A stretch of DNA of 64,000 nucleotides from Flavobacterium sp. GTDB lineage: Bacteria > Bacteroidota > Bacteroidia > Flavobacteriales > Flavobacteriaceae. Below the pieces are notes generated by a model. The model searched no databases. It was not told where the DNA came from and saw nothing but the letters and a program-made list of their open reading frames with translations. The stretch is taken from positions 62,001 through 126,000 of the forward strand of contig NZ_JANJUQ010000033.1 in the NCBI RefSeq assembly GCF_024710485.1, in the 5' to 3' direction. Both the position numbers and the translations under genes were made by a program. Below are positions 17,998-27,132 of this stretch, in pieces. Every line of letters begins with the position of its first letter. Positions within the stretch are counted from its first letter, which is position 1.

Positions 17998-18720
17998 ATG
18001 AGTGACGGCATTGTAATTATTCCGACCTACAACGAAATTGAAAATATCGAAAGCATCATTCGAGCCGTTTTTTCTTTACCGAAATCGTTTCACGTGCTGA
18101 TTGTGGATGACAATTCTCCGGATAAAACGGCAGACAAAGTAATCGAATTACAAAAAGAATTTGGCGACCGACTTTTTCTGGAAATCAGAAAGAAAAAATC
18201 CGGTTTGGGTACTGCTTATGTGCATGGTTTTAAATGGGCGATGCAGCATAATTACAATTATATTTTTGAAATGGATGCCGACTTCTCACACAATCCAAAC
18301 GACTTAGAACGATTGTATGAAGCTTGCATTAACGGTGCTGATTTGGCCATTGGTTCCCGATATGTAACCGGAGTAAATGTGGTGAATTGGCCGCTCAGCA
18401 GAGTACTATTGTCCTATTTTGCCTCTGTTTATGTGCGCATGATTACCGGTATGAAAATTATGGATGCTACTGCCGGTTTCATCTGTTACCGCAGAGAAGT
18501 GTTAGAGAAAATTAATTTGGATGCCATTAAGTTTATTGGATATGCGTTCCAAATAGAAATGAAATACCGCGCATTTGCTAAAAATTTCAAGATAGTGGAA
18601 GTCCCCGTGATTTTTACTGATCGTACCAAGGGTCAATCTAAAATGAGTGGCGCAATTATTAAAGAAGCCATCTTTGGCGTAATTTCTCTCCGATTCCGGA
18701 AATTTTTAAACCGATTATAA
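17998..18720 (+). CDS. Polyprenyl-phosphate mannose/glucose synthase-like glycosyltransferase (GT2)
   Basis: 240 residues. The family GT2 GT-A domain shows 'IIPTYNEIENIESII', 'VDDNSPDKTAD' and the metal-binding 'EMDADFSHNP' (DxD type), followed by 'DLAIGSRYV' and 'VPVIFTDRTKGQSKM'. This is the dolichol/polyprenol monophosphomannose synthase pattern: transfer of a sugar from a GDP- or UDP-sugar to a polyprenyl phosphate. No C-terminal membrane anchor is present, which also occurs in this family. It is 10 bp upstream of pyrC and probably cotranscribed. Confidence 0.9.
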   Translation: MSDGIVIIPTYNEIENIESIIRAVFSLPKSFHVLIVDDNSPDKTADKVIELQKEFGDRLFLEIRKKKSGLGTAYVHGFKWAMQHNYNYIFEMDADFSHNPNDLERLYEACINGADLAIGSRYVTGVNVVNWPLSRVLLSYFASVYVRMITGMKIMDATAGFICYRREVLEKINLDAIKFIGYAFQIEMKYRAFAKNFKIVEVPVIFTDRTKGQSKMSGAIIKEAIFGVISLRFRKFLNRL

Positions 18721-18730
18721 ACTACTGAAA

Positions 18731-20071
18731 ATGAATACCGTTTTAATTAAAAATGCCAAGATTGTTAATGAAGGAAAGATTGTAACTGGTGACGTTTTGA
18801 TTGAAAACGAATGGATAGTCGAAATAGCCGAAAGCATCAGTCCTAAATCCCCGGATTGTAAAATTATTGAGGCTGAAGGACAATACCTCATGCCGGGTGC
18901 CATCGACGACCAAGTGCATTTTCGCGAACCTGGATTAACCCACAAAGGAACCATAGCTTCCGAAAGCCGAGCAGCTGTTGCCGGAGGTATTACCTCATTT
19001 ATAGAGCAGCCTAATACGGTTCCGAATGCGGTTACCCAAGAACTTTTAGAAGACAAATACCAAATTGCCGCTCAAACTTCTTTTGCGAATTATTCCTTTA
19101 TGATGGGCGGAACCAATGATAACTTGGAAGAGTTACTCAAAACCAATCCAAAGAATGTTGCGGGAATTAAGCTCTTTTTGGGTTCTTCAACCGGAAATAT
19201 GTTGGTAGATAACCAGGAATCGTTAGAGAAAATATTCTCATCTACCAAAATGTTGATTGCCGTACATTGTGAAGATGAGGGTACAATTAGAGCCAATTTG
19301 GAACGTTATAAGGCCGAGTTTGGAGAAGATATACCGGTGGAATACCACCATTTGATACGAAGTGAAGAGGCTTGTTATTTGTCGTCTTCCAAAGCCATTG
19401 AATTGGCTAAAAAAACCGGCGCCCGATTGCACGTTTTTCATTTGTCTACGGCTAAAGAAATGGAGTTGTTTACCAATAAAATTCCGCTGGAAGAAAAACA
19501 AATTACTGCCGAGGTTTGTATCCATCATTTGTGGTTTACCGATGCTGATTACAAAACCAAAGGCAATTTGATTAAATGGAATCCGGCCGTAAAAACGGCA
19601 GCCGACAGAGACGCCTTGTGGAAAGCTCTGTTAGATGACCGAATTGACGTAATTGCCACCGACCACGCGCCGCATACTTTAGAAGAAAAACAACAAGTGT
19701 ATACCAAAGCACCTTCTGGCGGACCATTAGTGCAGCACGCTGTAGTGGCGATGTTTGAAGCGCACCACCAAGGTAAAATTTCGATTGAAAAAATAGTTGA
19801 AAAAATGTGTCACAATCCGGCTAAGATTTTCAAGATTGAAAAACGCGGTTTTATCAAAGAAGGCTATTACGCCGATTTGGTTTTGGTAGATCCTTCAATG
19901 CCATGGAATGTCAAAAAGGAGAACATCTTAGCGCAATGCGGATGGTCGCCCTTTGAAGGCTATAACTTTAAGTCGAGAATTACCCATACTTTTGTTAATG
20001 GTAATTTGGTGTACCACAATTTTAAAGTCAACGACAAACCTTTCGGAAAACGATTGTTGTTTAACCGCTAA
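18731..20071 (+). CDS. pyrC: Dihydroorotase (class I type)
   Basis: 446 residues of the amidohydrolase fold. It cyclises carbamoyl-aspartate to dihydroorotate in pyrimidine synthesis. 'DDQVHFREPGLTHKG' at about 57-71 holds the metal-binding HxR, 'HCEDEGT' at about 180 another metal His, and 'IATDHAPHT' at about 310 the catalytic Asp region. A few class I relatives act as allantoinase or hydantoinase, but the core motifs and the bacterial context favour dihydroorotase. Confidence 0.93.
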   Translation: MNTVLIKNAKIVNEGKIVTGDVLIENEWIVEIAESISPKSPDCKIIEAEGQYLMPGAIDDQVHFREPGLTHKGTIASESRAAVAGGITSFIEQPNTVPNAVTQELLEDKYQIAAQTSFANYSFMMGGTNDNLEELLKTNPKNVAGIKLFLGSSTGNMLVDNQESLEKIFSSTKMLIAVHCEDEGTIRANLERYKAEFGEDIPVEYHHLIRSEEACYLSSSKAIELAKKTGARLHVFHLSTAKEMELFTNKIPLEEKQITAEVCIHHLWFTDADYKTKGNLIKWNPAVKTAADRDALWKALLDDRIDVIATDHAPHTLEEKQQVYTKAPSGGPLVQHAVVAMFEAHHQGKISIEKIVEKMCHNPAKIFKIEKRGFIKEGYYADLVLVDPSMPWNVKKENILAQCGWSPFEGYNFKSRITHTFVNGNLVYHNFKVNDKPFGKRLLFNR

Positions 20072-20107
20072 AATTTTATGAGGTTGAATTTTGCTAAAAT
20101 AATTAAG

Positions 20108-20491
20108 ATGGATGCCAGGAATCTGTTGATGGTTTTGCTGCTTGTATTGACCAGCTGTACTACGGCTGTAGAAAAGCCTAAAAAATTGATTGAAAAAGAC
20201 AAGATGATTGATATTTTGTACGATATATCGTTACTTGAAGCCATTAAATCACAGAACATTAAGGGCGGCATCAGCTCTCAAAAATCCAATGAGTTCTTAT
20301 TCAAGAAGTACCAAATTGACAGTTTGCAGTGGGAAGAAAACAACAAATATTACGCGACTGATATTGAAGAGTATAAAAAAATGTACCAAGAAGTAAAAAG
20401 AAGAATTGAACAGGAAACTCAAAAAGCCAATGGTAGCGCAACCACCGATGGAACGATTCCGTCAAATCCGGACGAACCAATGGTAAAATAA
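20108..20491 (+). CDS. DUF4296 lipoprotein
   Basis: 127 residues from the preferred start at 20108 (a Met 10 codons earlier, at 20078, is possible). A lipoprotein signal ending in Leu-Thr-Ser-Cys is followed by 'IEKDKMIDILYDISLLEAI', the DUF4296 signature, and 'FLFKKYQIDSLQWEENNKYYA'. The tail is polar and low-complexity. It is downstream of pyrC and probably in the same transcript. Function unknown. Confidence 0.83.
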   Translation: MDARNLLMVLLLVLTSCTTAVEKPKKLIEKDKMIDILYDISLLEAIKSQNIKGGISSQKSNEFLFKKYQIDSLQWEENNKYYATDIEEYKKMYQEVKRRIEQETQKANGSATTDGTIPSNPDEPMVK

Positions 20492-21490
20492 TTATTTTTG
20501 GTGCAAGCGAATTACTTCGTCAATGACTGTATCAATGCGTTGAAACTCAAAATTCAACGCATTTTTTATTTTAGCATTAGAAATATCCTCCGCTGTTAAA
20601 AGCGATTTCGCGCTGTATTTGGTCAGTTTTCTTTGGGTGTTGAAAAAAGCTGCCGACAGCCAATCTAATCGCCAGCCTATGGCTAACATCCAAGGTTTGG
20701 CTTCCCATTTAGGTTTTTTAGCGCCTAACTTCTCAGCAATTTGTGAAATGATGTCTTTGAAAGATCGATTCTCGGCTACAACGGAAAAACGTTCTCCTGA
20801 AATATCGCTTTTCATCAATCTAATCATTATAGTTGCTACGTCGGTGGCACTAACATAGCCTGTGGTACCGTTGGTGTAAAACGGAAATCCTTTTTGGATG
20901 GCGGAAAAGAAAAGGCCGCTACCCTGATCCCAAAAACCGGCCCCGAAAATCACACCGGGATTCACAATCACTACATTCAAGCCTTCTTGTTGGCCGCGCC
21001 AAATTTCCATTTCGGCGCCGTATTTGGAAATGGCGTAATCGCTGTGCAAGTGTTCCGGATTCCATTCGGTTTCCTCGGTAATGTTGGTTTCGTTGGGTTT
21101 TAAATCGCCCAAAGCGGCAATAGAACTTACATGGCAAAGTTTATTCACCTTGTAATCTATACAAAAGTTTACGATGTTGGCTGTGCCTTCGATGTTGGTT
21201 TTGCGGAGTTTGTTTTCATCTTTAGGAGCATAGGAAATGTGTGCGGCGCAATGGTAAACGTGCGTTACGCCTTGGAATGCTTTTTCCAAAGAAGGTACGT
21301 CGATAATGTCACCTTCCATCCATTGGATTTTGTGGAATTGGTCTTCCTTGCCATACAATTCGAATAGCGATTGGGTTTTGCGAATGTTTTTTCCGTTACG
21401 GTAAATGGCCCGAATTTCCGTCTCGCTTGCCGTTAATTGTAACAGCAAATGCGAGCCTACTAAACCGGTTCCGCCTGTGACTAAAATCAT
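20492..21490 (-). CDS. NAD-dependent epimerase/dehydratase family protein
   Basis: 332 residues, extended short-chain dehydrogenase. 'VTGGTGLVGSHLL' at residues 4-16 is the nucleotide-binding GxxGxxG motif. The catalytic Ser ('HVSSIAAL') and the YxxxK pair ('YAISKYGAE') are present, so it should be active. Relatives act on sugar nucleotides or dihydroflavonol-like substrates, and the substrate here cannot be told. It converges with the DUF4296 gene, with the stop codons adjacent. Five heptamers lie 6 bp upstream of its start. Confidence 0.88.
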   Translation of the reverse strand: MILVTGGTGLVGSHLLLQLTASETEIRAIYRNGKNIRKTQSLFELYGKEDQFHKIQWMEGDIIDVPSLEKAFQGVTHVYHCAAHISYAPKDENKLRKTNIEGTANIVNFCIDYKVNKLCHVSSIAALGDLKPNETNITEETEWNPEHLHSDYAISKYGAEMEIWRGQQEGLNVVIVNPGVIFGAGFWDQGSGLFFSAIQKGFPFYTNGTTGYVSATDVATIMIRLMKSDISGERFSVVAENRSFKDIISQIAEKLGAKKPKWEAKPWMLAIGWRLDWLSAAFFNTQRKLTKYSAKSLLTAEDISNAKIKNALNFEFQRIDTVIDEVIRLHQK

Positions 21491-21496
21491 GTTGCT

Positions 21497-21531
21497 AAAT
21501 TACGAATTATGAATTACGAATTACGAATTAT
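21497..21531. repeat. Five tandem heptamers (GAATTAy)
   Basis: Units aaattac, gaattat, gaattac, gaattac, gaattat lie end to end, 6 bp upstream of the epimerase start codon (minus strand). Confidence 0.9.
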
Positions 21532-21615
21532 GACCCGAACAAAATAATTATTATTTTGAGAATAGCCGAAGCAATTACGAATTTGGTGTATACCGGTAAG
21601 CGAAAAGATTTTCCT

Positions 21616-21694
21616 CTAGCCCTGATTGGAGCGGCACGAAGTATAGTGGAAAGCAGGAATATGGATAGCTGATAAATCCCGAGCCTTTCGCTCC
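21616..21694 (-). repeat. REP-like element, copy D
   Basis: The reverse complement begins GGAGCGAAAGGCTCGGG and ends CTCCAATCAGGGCTAG, with the ACTTCGTGCC centre also seen in copy C. It lies in the 334-bp divergent gap between the epimerase gene and tyrS. Confidence 0.75.
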
Positions 21695-21700
21695 TAAAAA

Positions 21701-21728
21701 TTCCTAATTCCTAATTCCTAATTCCTAA
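21701..21728. repeat. Four tandem heptamers (TTCCTAA) in the tyrS promoter region
   Basis: Four perfect TTCCTAA units plus a partial unit end 7 bp before the tyrS -7 element, so they occupy the region where the -33 box would be. Confidence 0.9.
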
Positions 21729-21735
21729 TTCTGTT

Positions 21736-21743
21736 TATCTTTG
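21736..21743 (+). promoter_or_regulatory. Promoter -7 element of tyrS
   Basis: TATCTTTG matches TAnnTTTG. A transcript from here would begin about 15 nt before the shared leader motif at 21765. Confidence 0.65.
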
Positions 21744-21764
21744 CGCTCATAAAGAATTATTAGG

Positions 21765-21792
21765 ATGACACGAGCCTGCAAGGCGACTGCAT
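21765..21792 (+). promoter_or_regulatory. Leader motif upstream of tyrS, shared with leuS
   Basis: 28 nt: ATGACACGA, a hairpin GCC-TGCAA-GGC, and GACTGCAT. It matches the leuS leader (5960-5988) outside the stem and differs in the stem with pairing kept. A 16-codon frame from its ATG ends in Lys-Tyr and a stop, 9 bp before the tyrS start. Confidence 0.55.
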
Positions 21793-21824
21793 TGAACACC
21801 TTTGACAAATATTAGCTTAGAGAG

Positions 21825-23120
21825 ATGAAAAATTTAGTAGCAGAATTGCAATGGCGTGGCTTGGTTCACGATATGATGCCCGGAACCGAAGAGCAACTTT
21901 TAAAGGAAATGACCACGACCTATATTGGGTTTGACCCGACGAGTGATTCGTTGCATATTGGAAGTTTGGTGCCGATTATTTTGTTGGTGCACTTGGAGCG
22001 TTTTGGTCATAAACCGATTGCGTTGGTAGGTGGTGCTACGGGTATGATTGGTGATCCTTCGGGGAAATCGGACGAGCGCAATTTGTTGGATGAAGCGACT
22101 TTAGAGAAAAACGTAGCCGGAATCAAAGCCGTGTTGTCGCGATTTTTAGATTTTAATTCGACGGCTGCAAATGCCCCGATTTTGGTGAACAATTACGATT
22201 GGATGAAGGACTTTTCGTTTATCAATTTTGCGCGTGATGTGGGGAAAAGAATTACCGTAAATTATATGATGGCTAAGGATTCGGTGAAAAAGCGTTTGAG
22301 TGGTGAAAGCGGCGAAGGGATGAGTTTTACCGAGTTTACGTATCAGTTGATACAGGGTTACGATTTTCATCATTTGTACAAAACGCACCACTGTTTGTTG
22401 CAAATGGGTGGTAGCGACCAATGGGGCAATATTACTACGGGAACTGAGTTGGTGCGCAGAATGAATGGCGAAGGCGCGAAGGCGTATGCGATGACTTGTC
22501 CGTTAATTACCAAAGCTGATGGTTCTAAATTCGGGAAATCCGAAGGCGGTAATGTTTGGTTGACGGCCGATAAAACTTCGGTGTACAAATTTTACCAGTT
22601 TTGGTTGAATACTACGGATGTTGATGCCGAGAAATACATTAAGATTTTCACTTTTTTAGATAAAGACACGATTGACGCTTTGATAGCAGAACATCAAACG
22701 GCGCCACATTTGCGCGTGTTGCAAAAACGCTTGGCGGAAGAAGTAACTGTTTTTGTGCACGGTAGAGAAGAATTGGAGAAAGCCATATTTGCTTCCGGAG
22801 CGTTTTTTAGTCCGACGATGGACGATTTGAAAAAATTGGACACCAAAACTTTCTTGGAAGTCTTTGAAGGCGTACCGCAAGCCGAAGTTGAAAAAACAGA
22901 CATTGAAAACGGTTTGGACATGATTGCGGCGCTTTCGGCTAAAACCGGTTTCTTGGCGTCGAACAGTGAAGCGAGACGCGAGTTGCAACAAAACGCGATT
23001 TCGTTGAATAAAGAAAAAGTGACTGCGGATTATATTATCACAGAAAAAGACTTGATTAACGGTCAGTTTTTGATGTTGCAGAAAGGGAAGAAGAATTACT
23101 ATTTAATCAAAGTGATATAA
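21825..23120 (+). CDS. tyrS: Tyrosyl-tRNA synthetase
   Basis: 431 residues, class I synthetase. 'HIGS' at residues 44-47 corresponds to HIGH, 'KFGKS' at 235-239 to KMSKS, and an S4 RNA-binding domain fills the last 70 residues or so. 'GGSDQWGNI' at about 198-206 is the tyrosine-binding region. It has its own promoter, a structured leader shared with leuS, and a strong terminator. Confidence 0.97.
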   Translation: MKNLVAELQWRGLVHDMMPGTEEQLLKEMTTTYIGFDPTSDSLHIGSLVPIILLVHLERFGHKPIALVGGATGMIGDPSGKSDERNLLDEATLEKNVAGIKAVLSRFLDFNSTAANAPILVNNYDWMKDFSFINFARDVGKRITVNYMMAKDSVKKRLSGESGEGMSFTEFTYQLIQGYDFHHLYKTHHCLLQMGGSDQWGNITTGTELVRRMNGEGAKAYAMTCPLITKADGSKFGKSEGGNVWLTADKTSVYKFYQFWLNTTDVDAEKYIKIFTFLDKDTIDALIAEHQTAPHLRVLQKRLAEEVTVFVHGREELEKAIFASGAFFSPTMDDLKKLDTKTFLEVFEGVPQAEVEKTDIENGLDMIAALSAKTGFLASNSEARRELQQNAISLNKEKVTADYIITEKDLINGQFLMLQKGKKNYYLIKVI

Positions 23121-23123
23121 ATG

Positions 23124-23154
23124 AAAAGGAACCGATGAGGTTCCTTTTTTTTTA
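23124..23154. terminator. Terminator of tyrS
   Basis: AAAAGGAACC / GGTTCCTTTT stem with a GATGA loop and a T9 tract, 4 bp after the tyrS stop; it can also serve the convergent gene. Confidence 0.9.
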
Positions 23155-23820
23155 TTCGCCTAAATTGATTTCTATTTTGTTCGAAGTAAACCAGCCTTTG
23201 GTTAGGATTGTGTCTTTTAAAAGTTCGTTTTTTTCTGCTTCGGAAAAGCTTAGTAGTAGTTCTTCGACCATTAAGTTGATGTGGAGTTCGATAAAATGCT
23301 TTTCTTTTTCTTCGATGAAATACTCTATGTCACCATTGCGGTGGTATCGATTTTTATCCCAAACAATGACGGCGTCGAAGTGTTTGACTTCATTGGGTTG
23401 CATTTTTTGAATATTATTCAGGAAGTATTCTTTTTTTTCTTGTTGCCATTGTTCAGGGGTTTTGTTTTTAATGGAGGCAGTAATAGAATCTTGATAGCGG
23501 TTCATTTCGGCTTCATTTTTAAAATTCAGCACTTGTTTTTCTCCGGTAAAAATGCCGTTTACTTCCAGAGACATTTCGTTTTCGTAGACTTTGTAGTAGG
23601 GATTTGGTCTGAGAGAACCCGAGCCAATTGGGATTATCTTCTTTAAGTCTAAAACAAAGGAAATCTCTTTTTTGCTAATATTAGTAATTTGATAGTGCAG
23701 CTTGAACGTCCTGCGGTTGTCTTCTGTTTCGGTTGTTGCAATGGAGTCTATTTTTATGACAATCGGTTTGGATTGTGCATGAACTGTAATAGAGAGCAGA
23801 AGGAGAATAATGTATTTCAA
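23152..23820 (-). CDS. Secreted protein of unknown function
   Basis: 222 residues. It has a signal peptide (MKYIILLLLSITVHAQ). The mature protein begins with an immunoglobulin-like pattern ('FKLHYQITNISKKEISFVLDL') and ends with a predicted helix-strand region. I recognise no family. It converges with tyrS and overlaps its terminator. Confidence 0.65.
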   Translation of the reverse strand: MKYIILLLLSITVHAQSKPIVIKIDSIATTETEDNRRTFKLHYQITNISKKEISFVLDLKKIIPIGSGSLRPNPYYKVYENEMSLEVNGIFTGEKQVLNFKNEAEMNRYQDSITASIKNKTPEQWQQEKKEYFLNNIQKMQPNEVKHFDAVIVWDKNRYHRNGDIEYFIEEKEKHFIELHINLMVEELLLSFSEAEKNELLKDTILTKGWFTSNKIEINLGE

Positions 23821-23859
23821 GACAGCTGTTTTTATATAAACGCAGCAAAAAGAGTTTTA

Positions 23860-24840
23860 TTATATCACCATCAAGTTACAACCGCGGATGTCAGAATGAT
23901 CAAAACGTCCCAATACCTCAAAAGCGTTATTGGGCTGTTTTTTGCCCAAATCTTGTGTGGCGATAAAGGAACAAGAGTTGATATTGGCTAAATCGATGAC
24001 GTTGACACCACCGGTTTTTCCGTAATCGACATAACTCAACGCATCTTCGGTGTCGCGGATTAAAACGTGCATCCAGGTTGGGCATTCAAAAATGCCATTG
24101 CCTAAGGAATAAGCTTGAGAAAGCAATTCGGTCATGCCATATTCCGAATGGATACTCGGTACACCAAAACCTTGACTTAAAATTTGATGTAATTCTTCCC
24201 GAATCATTTCTTTGCGTTGGCCTTTCATACCGCCGGTTTCCATGATGATGGTGTTTTTGAGTTGGAATTTTTGTTTTTCAATTAAATCCAATAATGCGTA
24301 GGTTACACCAATCAGTATTACGTTTTGACCGGAGTTGTCGAGTTCGATGAGCTTTGTTATCAGTTCGTCGTAATTACGCAGGTAAAAGCCACTGTTTTCG
24401 TTGTTTGACAATTCGATTAGATCTTTCACCATATAAATCAACGATGAACCACTGCGTTCCAAGTAGGACGGAAGTAAGGCCAAAACCGTATAGTCTTCGA
24501 TATTGCCGTAGAATTGCGAAAACGCTTGGCGGTAACTTTGCTCGTATAGCGACACATCGGTAACGAGGTGTTGGCTGGTAATCATTCCCGTGGTTCCACT
24601 GCTGGTGAAGGTTTCTTGGATTTCATCCGTATTTGAAACTACGGCATGACTTTTAAAAAACTGTATGGGTAAAAACGGAATTTGTTGGAGCGATTTTACT
24701 TTTTGTACATCCGTTTTTAAGAAGTTGCAAAATTCCCTATACACTTTGTTGTTTTCGTATTGGTAACGAAATACTTTCAATGCTATTTTTTCAAATTGCT
24801 TGTGTGAGGTGATTGTAAATATGTCTTGCGGTTGAACCAA
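23860..24840 (-). CDS. LuxE-like acyl-protein synthetase / acyltransferase
   Basis: 326 residues from a TTG start at 24840. An ATG further upstream (24897) would have to be read through the terminator hairpin of the next gene and through a TATTTTTGC promoter-like box, so TTG is preferred. 'FTSSGTTGMITS' is the P-loop-like motif of the adenylate-forming LuxE/PaaK group, and 'SEYGMTELLSQAYS' is the second conserved block. These enzymes activate carboxylic acids as adenylates and pass them to an acceptor. The substrate is unknown. Confidence 0.8.
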   Translation of the reverse strand: MVQPQDIFTITSHKQFEKIALKVFRYQYENNKVYREFCNFLKTDVQKVKSLQQIPFLPIQFFKSHAVVSNTDEIQETFTSSGTTGMITSQHLVTDVSLYEQSYRQAFSQFYGNIEDYTVLALLPSYLERSGSSLIYMVKDLIELSNNENSGFYLRNYDELITKLIELDNSGQNVILIGVTYALLDLIEKQKFQLKNTIIMETGGMKGQRKEMIREELHQILSQGFGVPSIHSEYGMTELLSQAYSLGNGIFECPTWMHVLIRDTEDALSYVDYGKTGGVNVIDLANINSCSFIATQDLGKKQPNNAFEVLGRFDHSDIRGCNLMVI

Positions 24841-24875
24841 AGTATTAAAAAATTTAGCGCAAAAATACGGAAAAT

Positions 24876-24909
24876 AAAAAAAGGCCCTAACGTTCATTAG
24901 GACCTTTTT
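24876..24909 (-). terminator. Terminator of the large T9SS cargo gene
   Basis: Minus-strand stem AAGGTCCTAA / TTAGGGCCTT (one mismatch) with T7, 19 bp after the stop codon. Confidence 0.82.
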
Positions 24910-24927
24910 GGTATTGTTGGATTGGGA

Positions 24928-26661
24928 TTATTTAATCACCAATTTAGTAGTAGCTGTTTTACCTTCTTCAGTAATTCTAACCACATAAACACCTGCATTT
25001 AATCCGCTTACGTTAACAGCGTTATCAGCAGTTGTAGTGTTTAAAACTTGTTTTCCTAATACGTCAAAGATAGCTACTGTTTTTTCAGCATTAGCAGCCG
25101 TTTCGATGAACAAAGTACCGTTAGCAACCGGGTTAGGGTACACTTTTAACCCTGAGATTTGGTTTTGAGTAGTTCTCAAAGATCCTGAAGTCACTTGAGC
25201 CCAAGTTGTTCCAATTCTCAATTCATCGATTTGTGTAGCGCCTGTTTCTGTTGCTGAGTCTTGTCTTAAAAAGAAGTTTGAAATTTCTGTAAAATCAGTT
25301 CCCGTGTGAGAATCCGTAAGAGAAGCAGCAGGTTGTGCTCCATTCAACGCAGGATTTATCCATAAATTTACAGTATCGTCAGAAGCATTTGGACCAAAAG
25401 TATAACCAACAACAACAAAATAAGTTTGTCCTGCAGTAAATGTATCTGTTGAATAAGTGGTGTTAGCGCCATTAGCAGTTCTCACTTCTATACCTAAGTT
25501 ATAACTTGTGTCGTCAACTCTTTTAGCCCATAACGTTGCTCCCAAACTTGTGGTGCTTGAACCAAAACCTGAAAAATAACCACCGTTAGTATCAGTAACT
25601 CCAGCCATTGAAGTGATGTTCAATAAATAAGAGTAGTAGATTGTTTCTGAAGTTGTTGGGGTGAACGAAGTAAAGCAGTCAACTCCGTCAGCTGCAAATG
25701 AAACAGAATTTCCTGCAGTTGTAAAGCCAGGATAAGTTAAGCTTGAGTTGCCTACAGTAATGTTGTCACCTGTGTTAACATTAGACCATTGTTGTGTTTG
25801 ACCTATAGATGTACCTTCAGCATATGCAAATGGTTCATTAAAAGGTAGTGTATTAACCGGTTTACATTCCGGAGCATTAACGTTAGCAGTGTAAGAACAT
25901 GAACCACTCGTGATGGTTACAGCTAAATTCGTACCTTCAACAATGCCACTGATTGTAATATTTCCTTGAGCGACTGTTGCCGGATTGTCTCCACCAACGG
26001 TTCCAGATGAGGGAACAATGGTGTAACTTCCCGATCCGCCACCGGTATAAGGGATTGTAGCGGTGTAAGTGTCAAGTGCTGCTGTAACAGCAGAACAAGC
26101 AGTTGTTGCTGTACCTAATACTAATGTACAAGAAGCGTTAAAATTAAAAACTCTAACATCATCAATTCGGAATTGAGCTGTAGAAGTTGATTTAAAACGG
26201 ATTGATAACGTAGTTGTAGACGGAATTCCTGAAGTAATAGTTGCCAAAGACCATCCTGTTGAGCTTGGAGTGTAAGTTAACGGAGTCCAGTTGGTTGCGT
26301 CGGTACTTACTTCAACGGTTAAAACATTAGTCAAAGGTGAAGGGGTGTTTATTCCGAATGACAATTGTAAGCCTGAGGTATTGTAAGCAGAAGTGTTAAT
26401 TCCGTCAATTTGAAAGAATTCATCTACGGCATTAATAAATACGTTACAGTTTCCTGAAGCTCCTGTGTAACCTGATGAAACTAAGGTTGTTCTAACATCA
26501 GCGGTACCGGTGAATACAATCGGAGAGGAGTTTTGCCAGCCTGTGTGTGCTGTAATCAGTGGATTATTAACGGCTGTTGTCCCCATATTCTCAGAGAAAA
26601 TAGTTTGTCCTAATGAAATAGAACTTACAGCTAATAATAATAAAGAGTAGATTTTTTTCAT
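24928..26661 (-). CDS. Secreted T9SS cargo protein (type A sorting domain)
   Basis: 577 residues. A signal peptide (to about residue 18) is followed by beta-sandwich repeats rich in Thr, Ser and Gly: a first lectin/CBM-like domain to about 175 ('FRIDDVRVFNF'), a Cys-containing linker, and a second jelly-roll-like domain (about 275-490, 'IDELRIGTTW'). The last 75 residues form a T9SS type A sorting domain ('LKVYPNPVANGTLFIE' to 'ATTKLVIK'). It should be exported and attached to the cell surface. It is first in a run of surface genes on the minus strand; the ligand is unknown. Confidence 0.88.
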   Translation of the reverse strand: MKKIYSLLLLAVSSISLGQTIFSENMGTTAVNNPLITAHTGWQNSSPIVFTGTADVRTTLVSSGYTGASGNCNVFINAVDEFFQIDGINTSAYNTSGLQLSFGINTPSPLTNVLTVEVSTDATNWTPLTYTPSSTGWSLATITSGIPSTTTLSIRFKSTSTAQFRIDDVRVFNFNASCTLVLGTATTACSAVTAALDTYTATIPYTGGGSGSYTIVPSSGTVGGDNPATVAQGNITISGIVEGTNLAVTITSGSCSYTANVNAPECKPVNTLPFNEPFAYAEGTSIGQTQQWSNVNTGDNITVGNSSLTYPGFTTAGNSVSFAADGVDCFTSFTPTTSETIYYSYLLNITSMAGVTDTNGGYFSGFGSSTTSLGATLWAKRVDDTSYNLGIEVRTANGANTTYSTDTFTAGQTYFVVVGYTFGPNASDDTVNLWINPALNGAQPAASLTDSHTGTDFTEISNFFLRQDSATETGATQIDELRIGTTWAQVTSGSLRTTQNQISGLKVYPNPVANGTLFIETAANAEKTVAIFDVLGKQVLNTTTADNAVNVSGLNAGVYVVRITEEGKTATTKLVIK

Positions 26662-26765
26662 TTTTTTTAAATTTATTTAGCTTACAAATATAAGCACAAT
26701 ATTTGTTTGCCGAAAATAAGAGTGTAAAAAAATGATTAAAAAAAAGTTAAACCTACAAAGTTTAA

Positions 26766-27077
26766 CTATCTGACAATTAGTTTTCTAGTTGTGGTGGTGT
26801 CTCCTTCAGTAATTTTGATGATGTAAACACCCGGCGGGATAGTGCTGATGTTTAATTCGCGAGAAGAAATAGTGGTTTGCAGTACCTTTTTACCCAATAC
26901 GTCAAAAATTAAAACTTCTTTATCTAGCGTAGTTTTTGAAGTGATGTAGATTTTTCCGTTGCTTACTGGGTTTGGATAAAAACCAAGCGTTTCTCCTTGT
27001 TGCTTCACGTCCTGAGCAAAAGTACCCAGAGAGAACAAGCAGAAAAAGAAAAAAGTGTATAAGTAGTTTTTAGCCAT
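26766..27077 (-). CDS. Mini T9SS protein: signal peptide plus sorting domain only
   Basis: 103 residues from the start at 27077 (an upstream Met at 27119 would spoil the signal peptide). A signal peptide (to about residue 22) is followed almost at once by a complete T9SS type A sorting domain ('GFYPNPVSNGKIYI' to 'TRKLIVR'). There is no passenger domain. It may be a remnant of a larger protein or a genuine minimal cargo. Confidence 0.75.
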   Translation of the reverse strand: MAKNYLYTFFFFCLFSLGTFAQDVKQQGETLGFYPNPVSNGKIYITSKTTLDKEVLIFDVLGKKVLQTTISSRELNISTIPPGVYIIKITEGDTTTTRKLIVR

Positions 27078-27132
27078 GACAAAAATTTGGTTATTACAAA
27101 TGTATAAAAATAATTTCAAATATTATACCAAA

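Noticed and set aside
21497-21728. CRISPR array
   Set aside because: The repeats are 7 bp, directly tandem and have no unique spacers; no cas genes are present.
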